A stretch of DNA of 8,458 nt, taken from assembly GCA_003154025.1 (NCBI GenBank), contig PMCE01000558.1, positions 1 to 8,458 on the forward strand, in the 5' to 3' direction. The stretch comes from Syntrophaceae bacterium (lineage in GTDB: Bacteria; Desulfobacterota; SM23-61). The notes under the pieces were generated by a model that saw only the letters and a program-made list of their open reading frames with translations, was not told where the DNA came from and ran no database searches. Every line of letters begins with the position of its first letter. The first letter of the stretch is position 1. The position numbers were made by a program, and so were the translations under genes. Positions 1 through 5,217 of the stretch are shown piece by piece.

Positions 1-16
1 GCTAATTGCTGATAGT

Positions 17-67
17 ATCGCGCCGCAAGCGCGATCTAGGCCCGCTCAACGCGGGCTTTATTTTCTT
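17..67 (+). terminator. Intrinsic terminator with a preceding hairpin
   Basis: A 6-bp G/C stem (GCCCGC at 40-45, GCGGGC at 51-56) with a 5-nt loop is followed at once by TTTATTTTCTT, the classic Rho-independent layout for a plus-strand transcript entering from the left. Just before it a second hairpin pairs ATCGCG (17-22) with CGCGAT (30-35). The transcript it ends lies outside the window. It also separates that transcript from the EamA remnant, which therefore would need its own promoter; none is evident between 68 and 124. Confidence 0.75.
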
Positions 68-124
68 ACCGGAGCTGTTTTAACGGAGCGAAAAGCCTTT
101 TCCGCTACCGACTTCTATCTGTCT

Positions 125-477
125 TTGGCTACCATTCTCTGGGGGTCGGATTATCTCTTCGCCAAGATCGCTCTTCGGAAAGTCTCCCCCCTGAGTTTCG
201 CGGCCATCCGGACTTTGATTTCCACGGTGACCATGTTTCTCATCTTTCTCCGGAGAAAACGGGATTGGCGGTTGAACTCCCCCCATGTATGGCCCTTGAT
301 CGGCCTGGGGTGGTCGGGGATCATGGTTCTTTACCACACCGCGCCATCGCTCGCGGCCCTCTCTCGGTGGTCATCCCCGCGGTCCTGGGTTTCGTATTCC
401 TGAATGAACCGGTGAGCGTTTCCAAGATTCTCGGCCTCATCTTCGCCTGCTTGGCGGTCGTCCTCCTGACCCAGTAA
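125..477 (+). pseudogene. Frameshifted single-EamA-domain (DMT) membrane protein
   Basis: Two overlapping plus frames together give one EamA domain, the roughly 140-residue membrane unit of drug/metabolite transporters. The first frame (125-403) starts ATILWGSDYLFAKIALRKVS, the typical first helix and loop, and carries helices up to about VLYHTA near 343. The homologous continuation lies in another frame from about 346: ARGPLSVVIPAVLGFVFLNE, then a last helix ending LLTQ at stop 475-477. Joining them requires one lost base (or two gained) around 340-346. The 5' end is also unsupported: TTG 125 has no Shine-Dalgarno site, and the open frame continues back through the terminator with hydrophobic residues (DFYLSL) that look like real protein. 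It is either a decayed gene or a real small transporter with a sequencing indel. As written it makes a protein cut after three to four helices. Confidence 0.8.
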
Positions 478-482
478 ATACA

Positions 483-569
483 GTTTCGGGTTTCGAGTCT
501 CGGGTTGTCGGTTGTATCCCTGGCTTTTGAGTTCTTCCTGTTAACTTGAAACCTGAAACCTTCGTTTTT
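483..569 (+). repeat. Long imperfect inverted repeat with T-rich tail
   Basis: Arms at 483-498 and 544-559 pair over 16 positions without a bulge: 14 Watson-Crick pairs plus two G-U pairs (488/554 and 495/547), around a 45-nt loop. The wobbles are G-U only in a plus-strand RNA; the opposite transcript would have C-A mismatches. The second arm is followed by TTCGTTTTT, so it could end the EamA transcript. The left arm also contains short direct repeats of TTTCGGG/TCGGGTT type. It may equally be a dispersed extragenic repeat. Confidence 0.6.
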
Positions 570-576
570 AAGTCGT

Positions 577-605
577 TTGACAACCGGCCCTTCCCCTGCT
601 ATCGT
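577..605 (+). promoter_or_regulatory. Sigma-70-type extended -10 promoter for tRNA-Arg
   Basis: A perfect -35 TTGACA (577-582), a 17-bp spacer and a -10 TATCGT (600-605) preceded by TGC, an extended -10. The expected start near 612 leaves a leader of about 11 nt before the mature tRNA at 623. An A-rich stretch follows the -10. Confidence 0.75.
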
Positions 606-622
606 AATAAAAAGTTTTCGGC

Positions 623-699
623 GCGCCCATAGCTCAGCTGGATAGAGCGCCGGACTACGAATCCGTAGGTCGGGTGTTCGAATCACCCTGGGCGCGCCA
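623..699 (+). tRNA. tRNA-Arg (anticodon ACG), CCA encoded
   Basis: All four arms fold. The acceptor GCGCCCA (623-629) pairs perfectly with TGGGCGC (689-695), discriminator G696 and genomic CCA 697-699. The D arm is GCTC/GAGC (632-635/645-648). The anticodon arm is CCGGA/TCCGT (650-654/662-666), with one C-U mismatch at its base pair. The loop CTACGAA gives anticodon ACG at 657-659. The variable loop is AGGTC, and the T arm is GGGTG/CACCC around TTCGAAT. The wobble A is normally deaminated to inosine by TadA, letting this tRNA read CGU, CGC and CGA. It is a single-gene transcript between its own promoter and terminator. Confidence 0.98.
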
Positions 700-710
700 A
701 TATGATCAAG

Positions 711-745
711 AGGAGCCGAAGTAAAGAGCGACTCCTTTATTATTT
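711..745 (+). terminator. Terminator of the tRNA-Arg transcript
   Basis: AGGAGCCG (711-718) pairs with CGACTCCT (729-736), 7 of 8 positions with one C-A mismatch, around a 10-nt loop and followed by TTATTATTT. It lies 11 nt after the tRNA CCA. Confidence 0.75.
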
Positions 746-775
746 CCCCCCTTTCTCTTTCGACAAACCAAAAAA

Positions 776-821
776 TGACTTACTTTTATTCATTGACTTA
801 CTTAACATCATAATGTAAGAT
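776..821 (+). promoter_or_regulatory. vapBC promoter with phased CTTAC operator sites
   Basis: TTGACT (793-798), a 17-bp spacer and TAAGAT (816-821) make a good sigma-70 promoter 24 bp before the VapB start. The 10-mer TGACTTACTT occurs twice (776-785 and 794-803), exactly 18 bp apart, the second overlapping the -35. The core CTTAC (779-783, 797-801) recurs inverted as GTAAG (815-819), again 18 bp on and overlapping the -10. Arms ACAT (805-808) and ATGT (813-816) lie between the last two sites. Type II toxin-antitoxin pairs generally repress themselves through such repeats, so I infer this is the VapB/VapBC operator. Confidence 0.65.
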
Positions 822-844
822 CTCAATAAAGGAAGGAGATCTCA

Positions 845-1108
845 ATGGAAACGGCAAACGTGACCAGCAAGGGGCAGCTGGTGATTCCGGCCCGGCTCCG
901 ACGCAAGTACGGAATCGAGCCCGGAACGAAGGTTCTTTTTGTCGAACGCGATCGTGAAATCCTGATCCAGCCGATAACCAAAGAACATGTTCGGAGCCTT
1001 TGCGGCTTATTCAGGAGTGACACCTCGGCGACTGCGGTGCTTCTCAAGGAGAGGGCCAAGGACAAAGAGCGGGAGGAGGCGAAATTTGTCCGCCGTGGTT
1101 CTCGATAG
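845..1108 (+). CDS. vapB: VapB-type antitoxin, AbrB/SpoVT fold
   Basis: An 87-residue antitoxin. Residues 3-44 form the swapped-hairpin AbrB/MazE DNA-binding fold, with the signature TSKGQLVIPARLRRKYGI at 7-24, EPGTKVLF at 25-32 and REILIQP at 37-43. The charged C-terminal part, about 50-87 (LLKERAKDKEREE near 66-78), matches the flexible tail that in this family wraps and blocks the partner toxin. The ATG follows a very strong site, AAGGAAGGAGA, 6-7 nt upstream. The stop overlaps the start of vapC by 23 bp, the usual antitoxin-first, translationally coupled arrangement. It should neutralise VapC and, with it, repress the promoter at 793-821. The family assignment is secure; the mate is inferred from position. 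Confidence 0.94.
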   Translation: METANVTSKGQLVIPARLRRKYGIEPGTKVLFVERDREILIQPITKEHVRSLCGLFRSDTSATAVLLKERAKDKEREEAKFVRRGSR

Positions 1109-1484
1109 CTATGCCCTGTTGGCCTTTCTATACCAGGAAAAGGGTTATAAGGAAATCGGGGCCCTCTTCGAGAAAGCCCTGGGAAAAGGACAACCCCTTT
1201 TGATCTCTTCGGTCAACTGGGCGGAGGTCTGTTATATCGTCGAACGAAGATCGGGGGCCCAGGCCTGGGAGAAGAATGGGCCTAAGATTCTGAGCCTGCC
1301 TATCGAGATCGTTTCCGCCGACCAAAGCATGGCTGAGTTGGCGGGAGAAATCAAATCCGCCCGAAAGATGTCCCTGGCGGACTGTTTCGCCGCCGCCCTG
1401 GCCAAGCAGAGAGACAGCGAGATATATACCGGGGACCCGGAGTTCAAGGCATTGGAGCCTGAGTGGAAGGTCTTCTGGCTCTAA
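1086..1484 (+). CDS. vapC: VapC-type toxin, PIN-domain ribonuclease
   Basis: A 132-residue single PIN domain, the normal size for VapC. The four acidic residues that hold Mg2+ or Mn2+ are all visible: D7 (VVLDSYALLAFL), E47 (NWAEVCYIV), D99 (SLADCFAAALA) and D117 (YTGDPEFKAL). VapC toxins cut specific RNAs, often initiator tRNA or the 23S sarcin-ricin loop; the target here cannot be told. I start at TTG 1086 because GGGAGGAGG ends 6 nt upstream (1071-1079); GTG 1095 is the alternative and would remove three residues. Reading frames further upstream only shadow vapB. The 23-bp overlap with vapB and weak start codon fit coupled, low toxin output. Domain and catalytic set are complete, so it should be active. 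Confidence 0.95.
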   Translation: MSAVVLDSYALLAFLYQEKGYKEIGALFEKALGKGQPLLISSVNWAEVCYIVERRSGAQAWEKNGPKILSLPIEIVSADQSMAELAGEIKSARKMSLADCFAAALAKQRDSEIYTGDPEFKALEPEWKVFWL

Positions 1485-1497
1485 ACCCGCAGGAATC

Positions 1498-1722
1498 TCA
1501 CAGCGAACCATCTTTGAGATGGCCAATTCGAAAGGTTTTCCCACCTTCCTCTTTGATTGTTTCTTTAAACAGGGATCGCGAAATGGGCTTGAAAATATCT
1601 GGATCGCCTTTGGGGGGATAGATCGGCACGCTAAGCGCATCTACCTCCAGCGTCGAGAAGCCTTTTGTAGGCCCGAGGGAGGAAAGCTGGTACTGACAAG
1701 GATTAAAAGGAAGCTGGGACAC
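1498..1722 (-). pseudogene. Possible remnant of a Tm-1-like/UPF0261 C-terminus
   Basis: On the minus strand an open stretch reads LGPTKGFSTLEVDAL, then VPIYPPKGDPDIFKPIS and, at the end, IGHLKDGSL before the stop. This resembles the C-terminal end of Tm-1-like ATP-binding (UPF0261) proteins, which typically have a [LI]P-KG-S--D segment, a P-(F/Y)-DPE-D segment and a final (H/N)INDPAF-like segment. The resemblance is from memory of the family. Only about 55 residues match; the normal protein is about 400, the upstream part is interrupted by stops, and no start or ribosome site fits. It faces vapC tail to tail. A plus-strand frame at 1519-1824 (101 codons) opposes it and shows nothing recognisable. 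Treat as a decayed fragment, uncertain. Confidence 0.35.
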
Positions 1723-1824
1723 AACTTCCCTCAGACCATTGCAGATGTTTGGATTATGGCGAAATGCGGGGACATCTTATTACGGAGGAGTCTAAAACCT
1801 CAAGGGCTTTCTTCGGGCACATGA

Positions 1825-2253
1825 TCAGTCCGGAAGCTACTGGAATTAGCTTTTTCAGAGCTTTTTAACCCATTAGCAGGTTGCGCAAAAACTCCGGTGA
1901 AACGTCACTCTCGCGAAAGCGAGAGTCCAGAATACCTTGTTATAATTTCTGCTAAGCACGTTCTGCACGAACGTCCCCCTCCCCTTTATCCTCTCACGGC
2001 TTGCTTGATGATTATCTGAGTGCAAGAGTCGCACAAGCGCGATGACAGCACAAATAGGCTTCTAAGATGATGGAAGAGCGAAGGTAAAAGGGGTGCTATT
2101 TCCCTGTGGTTCCATGGGTGATCCTATGGGAATGTTTTGGGGCATTCGTAAGGGGATTTATGGCTGAGAAGCACCTCCAAACCGAGCATTGCTTTTTGAG
2201 AATCATGGTGTTGGACAGGGCCGCCCCGGAAGAAAGACAATTTGCCCCATGGG
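1825..2253. other. Gene-free stretch with hairpins
   Basis: I see no supportable gene here. Plus-strand frame 2106-2312 has no family resemblance and runs into the 3' end of the minus-strand dehydrogenase. Contents are the REP-like palindrome at 1907-1926, a small hairpin at 1958-1974 (ACGTTC/GAACGT, 5-nt loop), the 8-bp palindrome CCCATGGG at 2246-2253, and otherwise unremarkable sequence. No clear terminator for the minus-strand gene ending at 2254 was found. Confidence 0.6.
1881..1932. repeat. REP-like palindrome with GNRA loop
   Basis: A perfect 8-bp stem, ACTCTCGC (1907-1914) with GCGAGAGT (1919-1926), closes a GAAA tetraloop. Flanks read AAACGTC on the left and CCAGAA on the right. The general form, CGTC-A-T/C-stem ending CGC-GAAA-GCG-stem-TCCAG, recalls abundant extragenic palindromes (CGTCATTCCCGCGAAAGCGG type) in many proteobacterial-like genomes; here the stem has paired changes that keep it perfect. 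Whether it is repeated in this genome cannot be seen in one window. Confidence 0.6.
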
Positions 2254-3297
2254 TTACAATGTTTCAATATTCCTCGGGTTCGCCTCGATCTCCCCGCGCT
2301 CGACTCGCTTGACCAACTGTGTCAGGGCGGCATTTGTCGGTGCCGGGATCCCCACCTCCTCCCCCTTGGCGGCGACCAAGCCGTTGATGAAATCGATTTC
2401 CGTGCGGCGCCCCTTGAGCATGTCCTGCCCGGTAGAGGGGCGCCCCTCATCGGTCATGCGCGTCATGGCCCCGAGCAGTGCACTTTCGACGGCTTCCATT
2501 GCAGCCGGCTCGCCCGCCGCGGCTGCAACCCAGCGTTCCGGCGGCAGGCCGCGAATCGGCTCCAGCTCATACCCGAGTGCGTGCCCGATTCGGATGGCCT
2601 CGCCCGCGAGACGGATGAAGACCCGCCGGGACGTTTCCCAGGCGACCATGGCCTTGCTGTTCATGCCCGTGCAGGCGGAGATACCATTTACCATCGAATT
2701 TTGCGTGAGTTTGGTCCAGCGCTCGCCCCACAGGTTGGTCGTCACCTTGGCGCTGTCGACGGCGCAGAGCATCTGCGCCAGTTCCCGGACGCGGGGCGTG
2801 ATGCGCCCGTGCACCTCGCCGACGCGAAAGACGGTGTGTCCCGATCCGCCAGGCTGCACGGTGCGGATCACATGACCGGCTTTGATGGCGTCGACGCCTA
2901 TCATGCTGGCGATGCAGCCGACTACCTTACCCCAGCCGACGATGTTCGCGATGCGCTCCTCGTTGATGCTATTCTGCAGCGACACCACAAATCCGTCCGG
3001 CGCGAGGTACTGTCGGATCATCATCGTCATCCACTCGGTGTCGTAAGACTTGGGGCAAATGAAAGCAACGTCCACCGGCTGTTTGTACAGGCCTTGCACC
3101 TCATGCAGATGCAGCGCCTTCACACGAACTATGTGTTCGCCTTGCGTACCGCTCAGGTGAATGCCCTTTTGGTTGATGAATTCGATGTGCTCCGGCCAGG
3201 GGTCGATCAGCGTGACATCCTCGCCGCTGCGCGCCAGATGCCCGCCGACATATCCTCCGACAGCTCCCGCTCCCATGAAGACGATGCGCTTGCCCAT
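2254..3297 (-). CDS. Ketopantoate reductase (ApbA/PanE)-family dehydrogenase
   Basis: A 347-residue cytosolic dehydrogenase with both family domains. The N-terminal Rossmann domain opens IVFMGAGAVGGYVGGHLA (5-22); LQNSINEE (107-114) gives the conserved Asn of the LQN motif. The C-terminal helical domain has WTKLTQN (194-200), whose Lys196 matches the catalytic Lys, and RPSTGQDMLKGRRTEIDFIN (286-305), with Glu300 of the conserved TEID-NG motif. The family reduces 2-keto acids to 2-hydroxy acids, classically ketopantoate to pantoate, but it is longer than PanE (about 300) and many such paralogues have other substrates. The second strand ends LIDPW, placing Asp32 where NADP-dependent members usually have Arg, hinting at NAD(H). 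The minus-strand ATG follows AAGGGAGAGG. It is divergent from the MmgE cluster, suggesting a related catabolic role; a true pantothenate role is less likely here. Confidence 0.94.
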   Translation of the reverse strand: MGKRIVFMGAGAVGGYVGGHLARSGEDVTLIDPWPEHIEFINQKGIHLSGTQGEHIVRVKALHLHEVQGLYKQPVDVAFICPKSYDTEWMTMMIRQYLAPDGFVVSLQNSINEERIANIVGWGKVVGCIASMIGVDAIKAGHVIRTVQPGGSGHTVFRVGEVHGRITPRVRELAQMLCAVDSAKVTTNLWGERWTKLTQNSMVNGISACTGMNSKAMVAWETSRRVFIRLAGEAIRIGHALGYELEPIRGLPPERWVAAAAGEPAAMEAVESALLGAMTRMTDEGRPSTGQDMLKGRRTEIDFINGLVAAKGEEVGIPAPTNAALTQLVKRVERGEIEANPRNIETL

Positions 3298-3358
3298 GCC
3301 TCTCCCTTCTTTCTGATTGATTTCGTCGATAAAATATTGCTTTGTAAGGCGCCCAATA

Positions 3359-3387
3359 AATATAGAATAGATAGCTTCTTAAATCAA
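3359..3387 (-). promoter_or_regulatory. Promoter for the minus-strand dehydrogenase
   Basis: On the minus strand TTGATT (3387-3382), a 17-bp spacer and TATATT (3364-3359) form a good sigma-70 match. The expected start near 3352 gives a leader of about 55 nt before the ATG at 3297. Prediction from consensus only. Confidence 0.55.
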
Positions 3388-3692
3388 CGTAAACCAGGCG
3401 ACAAGATTTGGGAGCCTCCGTCCATGATTTAGGGAACGGTGCGTAAATGGTGTCAGGCAATTGTAATAAAGCAATGACCGATAACGGTTGACTGTGTTAG
3501 AAAGCGTTTATGGCTCGAAGACCCAAGGTCTATTTCTCCGATGCCCTTTAGAAGCCCTCCATCCCTCCCAAGGATCATTCCTGGAAGAAATTTAAGCCCG
3601 GTAAAGACAGAAACGACTCAGGAATCTTTCCCCGAATCAGACCCTGAAAGCAGGACATTTCTAATTTGGCTTGATAGAGCACACCTTAATCC
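3388..3692. other. Divergent spacer with a short interrupted frame
   Basis: This is the interior of the 487-bp gap between the divergent dehydrogenase and MmgE genes. The only coding-like trace is a plus frame starting ATG 3510 (MARRPKVYFSDAL), an in-frame TAG at 3549, then KPSIPPKDHSWKKFKPGKDR and on to a TGA at about 3645. It has no good ribosome site and I do not recognise it. A TTGACT at 3488-3493 lacks a matching -10. I see no RNA gene or repeat of note. Confidence 0.5.
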
Positions 3693-3721
3693 TTGACAGA
3701 TGAAGGGCAACGGACTAATTT
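3693..3721 (+). promoter_or_regulatory. Promoter of the MmgE-TAXI-SDR cluster
   Basis: A perfect TTGACA (3693-3698), 17-bp spacer and TAATTT (3716-3721). The expected start near 3728 leaves a leader of about 57 nt before ATG 3785, containing the hairpin at 3750-3774. This is the only good promoter seen ahead of the three co-directional genes. Confidence 0.7.
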
Positions 3722-3749
3722 TCAGGGAAAAGAAGATTGAATTGGAGTC

Positions 3750-3774
3750 CCCTTCCGGGGGCGCCGGAGAAGGG
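3750..3774 (+). promoter_or_regulatory. Leader hairpin covering the MmgE ribosome site
   Basis: CCCTTC (3750-3755) pairs with GAAGGG (3769-3774), and CGG (3756-3758) with CCG (3764-3766), leaving a GA bulge and a 5-nt loop: nine pairs, eight of them G-C or adjacent to G-C. The GAAGGG arm is the Shine-Dalgarno sequence for ATG 3785 (10 nt before it). The fold would limit translation unless melted or relieved by a factor. No T-tract follows, so it is not a terminator. Confidence 0.5.
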
Positions 3775-3784
3775 TAATAGAGCG

Positions 3785-5140
3785 ATGGAAGATTATACAC
3801 GACAACTTGCCCGCTTTGCGGTCCGTTCCAGCCCGAGCGACCTGCCGGGCGAAATTCGCCATGAGGGGACGAGAGCGCTCGTCAACTGGATCGGCCTTCC
3901 GATCAACGCCTGTCGCCACGACATCACCGAGCGGGCGATCGCCGCTTTCGCGGAATTCTCGGGTCCCCGGCAGGCCAGCCTTCTCGGACGAAGAGAGAAG
4001 CTCGACATCTTCAAGGCCGCATTCATCAACTGCATCGCCTCGTGCATCGCCGATTACGACGACACCCACCTGGCGACGGTCATTCACCCCACGGGCCCGA
4101 TCGCCTCGGCCCTGCTCGCCCTTGCCGAGCATCGGAAGATCGCCGGGAGCGATTTCCTCCACGCGTTGATCCTCGGGGTCGAGGCGCAATGCCGGCTCGC
4201 CCGCGCACTCGCCGTCCCCCCCGCAAAATGCGATGCGGCTTGGTTTCTAACGGGAATCACCGGCGGGGTCGGCGCCGCCATCGCGGCCGCCCGTCTGCTC
4301 GGCTTGAACGAGCAGCAGATGGTATGGGCCATCGGGGGCGCGGCCGCCCGCGCCTCCGGTACGAGGGAAACCCACGGTACCATGGGGAAGAACCTGGTTC
4401 AAGCTTGGACCGCGGAAGAGGGCCTGCAATCCGCTTTCCTCGCCCGCCAGGATTTCACCACCTCTAACACGATCCTCGAGGGTCCCCGCGGCCTCGGACA
4501 TTTATATGCCCGCGAGGCGAACTTTCCGGCCTTGGTCGCCGGCCTCGGCGAGCATTGGGAGCTCACCCGGAACGCCTACAAGCCTTTTCCGTCGGGCATC
4601 GTTACCCACGGCGCCATTACCGGGGCCCTGGAGATCGCGCAGGAATCGCGTCCGGACCCACGGGCGATCCTGAAGGTTGAGCTGGAGGTGCACCCGTTGT
4701 GTCTGCAACTGACGGGCAGGCGCGCGCCGCGGACGGCCATCGAGGCGACCTTCAGCGTTTACCACTGGGTCGCGGTGGCGCTCATCGACCGGCGCATCAG
4801 CATCCGACAGTTTAGCGACGCCTGCGTTGCCGATCCCCGCGTCGTTGCCCTGCGGGACCGCATAGAAGCCCGGCCCAATGAAGCATTCTCGCGCGACGAG
4901 GCGGTGGTTCGAGTCAGGCTCAGCGACGAGCGCGTCCTGGAGCGGCACGTCGCCCATGCTTTGGGCAGCATAGAGCGGCCTCTGGACGACGCGGCGCTCG
5001 GGGCCAAGCTGCACGACCTCGTCGACGGAATCATCGGTGAACGCGCGGCCGGATTGATCGAGAGGCGTTGCTGGAATATCGAGCGCGAGCCTGACGCCGC
5101 AGTCATTGTATCTGCCGCCTGCGGACGGGATGAAGGGTGA
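3785..5140 (+). CDS. MmgE/PrpD-family dehydratase or decarboxylase
   Basis: A 451-residue cytosolic enzyme of the family that includes 2-methylcitrate dehydratase PrpD, cis-aconitate decarboxylase and iminodisuccinate epimerase. It spans the usual helical domain (about 1-260, with the lid region inserted after) and the second domain. Visible motifs: IADYDDTHLATVIHPTG (88-104; D90, D92, D93, T94, H101), TMGKNLVQAWTAEEGLQSAF (199-218, conserved K202), ILEGPRGLG (230-238) and YKPFPSGIVTHGAI (265-278, K266). Where relatives have G-F-H-P-T-G, this protein has WFLTGITGG (153-161), so the expected His is Phe154. ATG 3785 is chosen over TTG 3737 because it follows GAAGGG and matches the family's start just before LARFA. 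It is markedly richer in G+C at third positions than the TAXI gene downstream. Family certain, substrate unknown. Confidence 0.95.
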   Translation: MEDYTRQLARFAVRSSPSDLPGEIRHEGTRALVNWIGLPINACRHDITERAIAAFAEFSGPRQASLLGRREKLDIFKAAFINCIASCIADYDDTHLATVIHPTGPIASALLALAEHRKIAGSDFLHALILGVEAQCRLARALAVPPAKCDAAWFLTGITGGVGAAIAAARLLGLNEQQMVWAIGGAAARASGTRETHGTMGKNLVQAWTAEEGLQSAFLARQDFTTSNTILEGPRGLGHLYAREANFPALVAGLGEHWELTRNAYKPFPSGIVTHGAITGALEIAQESRPDPRAILKVELEVHPLCLQLTGRRAPRTAIEATFSVYHWVAVALIDRRISIRQFSDACVADPRVVALRDRIEARPNEAFSRDEAVVRVRLSDERVLERHVAHALGSIERPLDDAALGAKLHDLVDGIIGERAAGLIERRCWNIEREPDAAVIVSAACGRDEG

Positions 5141-5217
5141 AGGGGAAGGGGTAGAGGCGTCGGGGCAAAACCGGCATTCGGAAGCGCGAATTTCATTCCG
5201 CTCAAAGGGGGATATGT

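Noticed and set aside
623..699. tRNA-Arg as an integration site for an island
   Set aside because: No second copy of the tRNA 3' end and no integrase gene are in the window.
987..1085. Extended start of the VapC frame at 987
   Set aside because: This part only overlaps vapB out of frame; GGGAGGAGG places the start at TTG 1086.
1508..1522. CCATCT/AGATGG hairpin after vapC as a terminator
   Set aside because: A 6-bp stem with no T-run; it can be explained as the coding remnant on the minus strand.
1519..1824. Plus-strand 101-codon frame after vapC
   Set aside because: No recognisable motif, no ribosome site, and its antisense strand shows better family-like sequence.
2242..3432. Long plus-strand frame of 396 codons over the dehydrogenase
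   Set aside because: It is the antisense shadow of a clear ApbA/PanE-type gene with intact motifs on the minus strand.
3737..3784. Upstream TTG start for the MmgE gene
   Set aside because: The added 16 residues lie in the leader hairpin; ATG 3785 has the Shine-Dalgarno site and matches the family's usual beginning.
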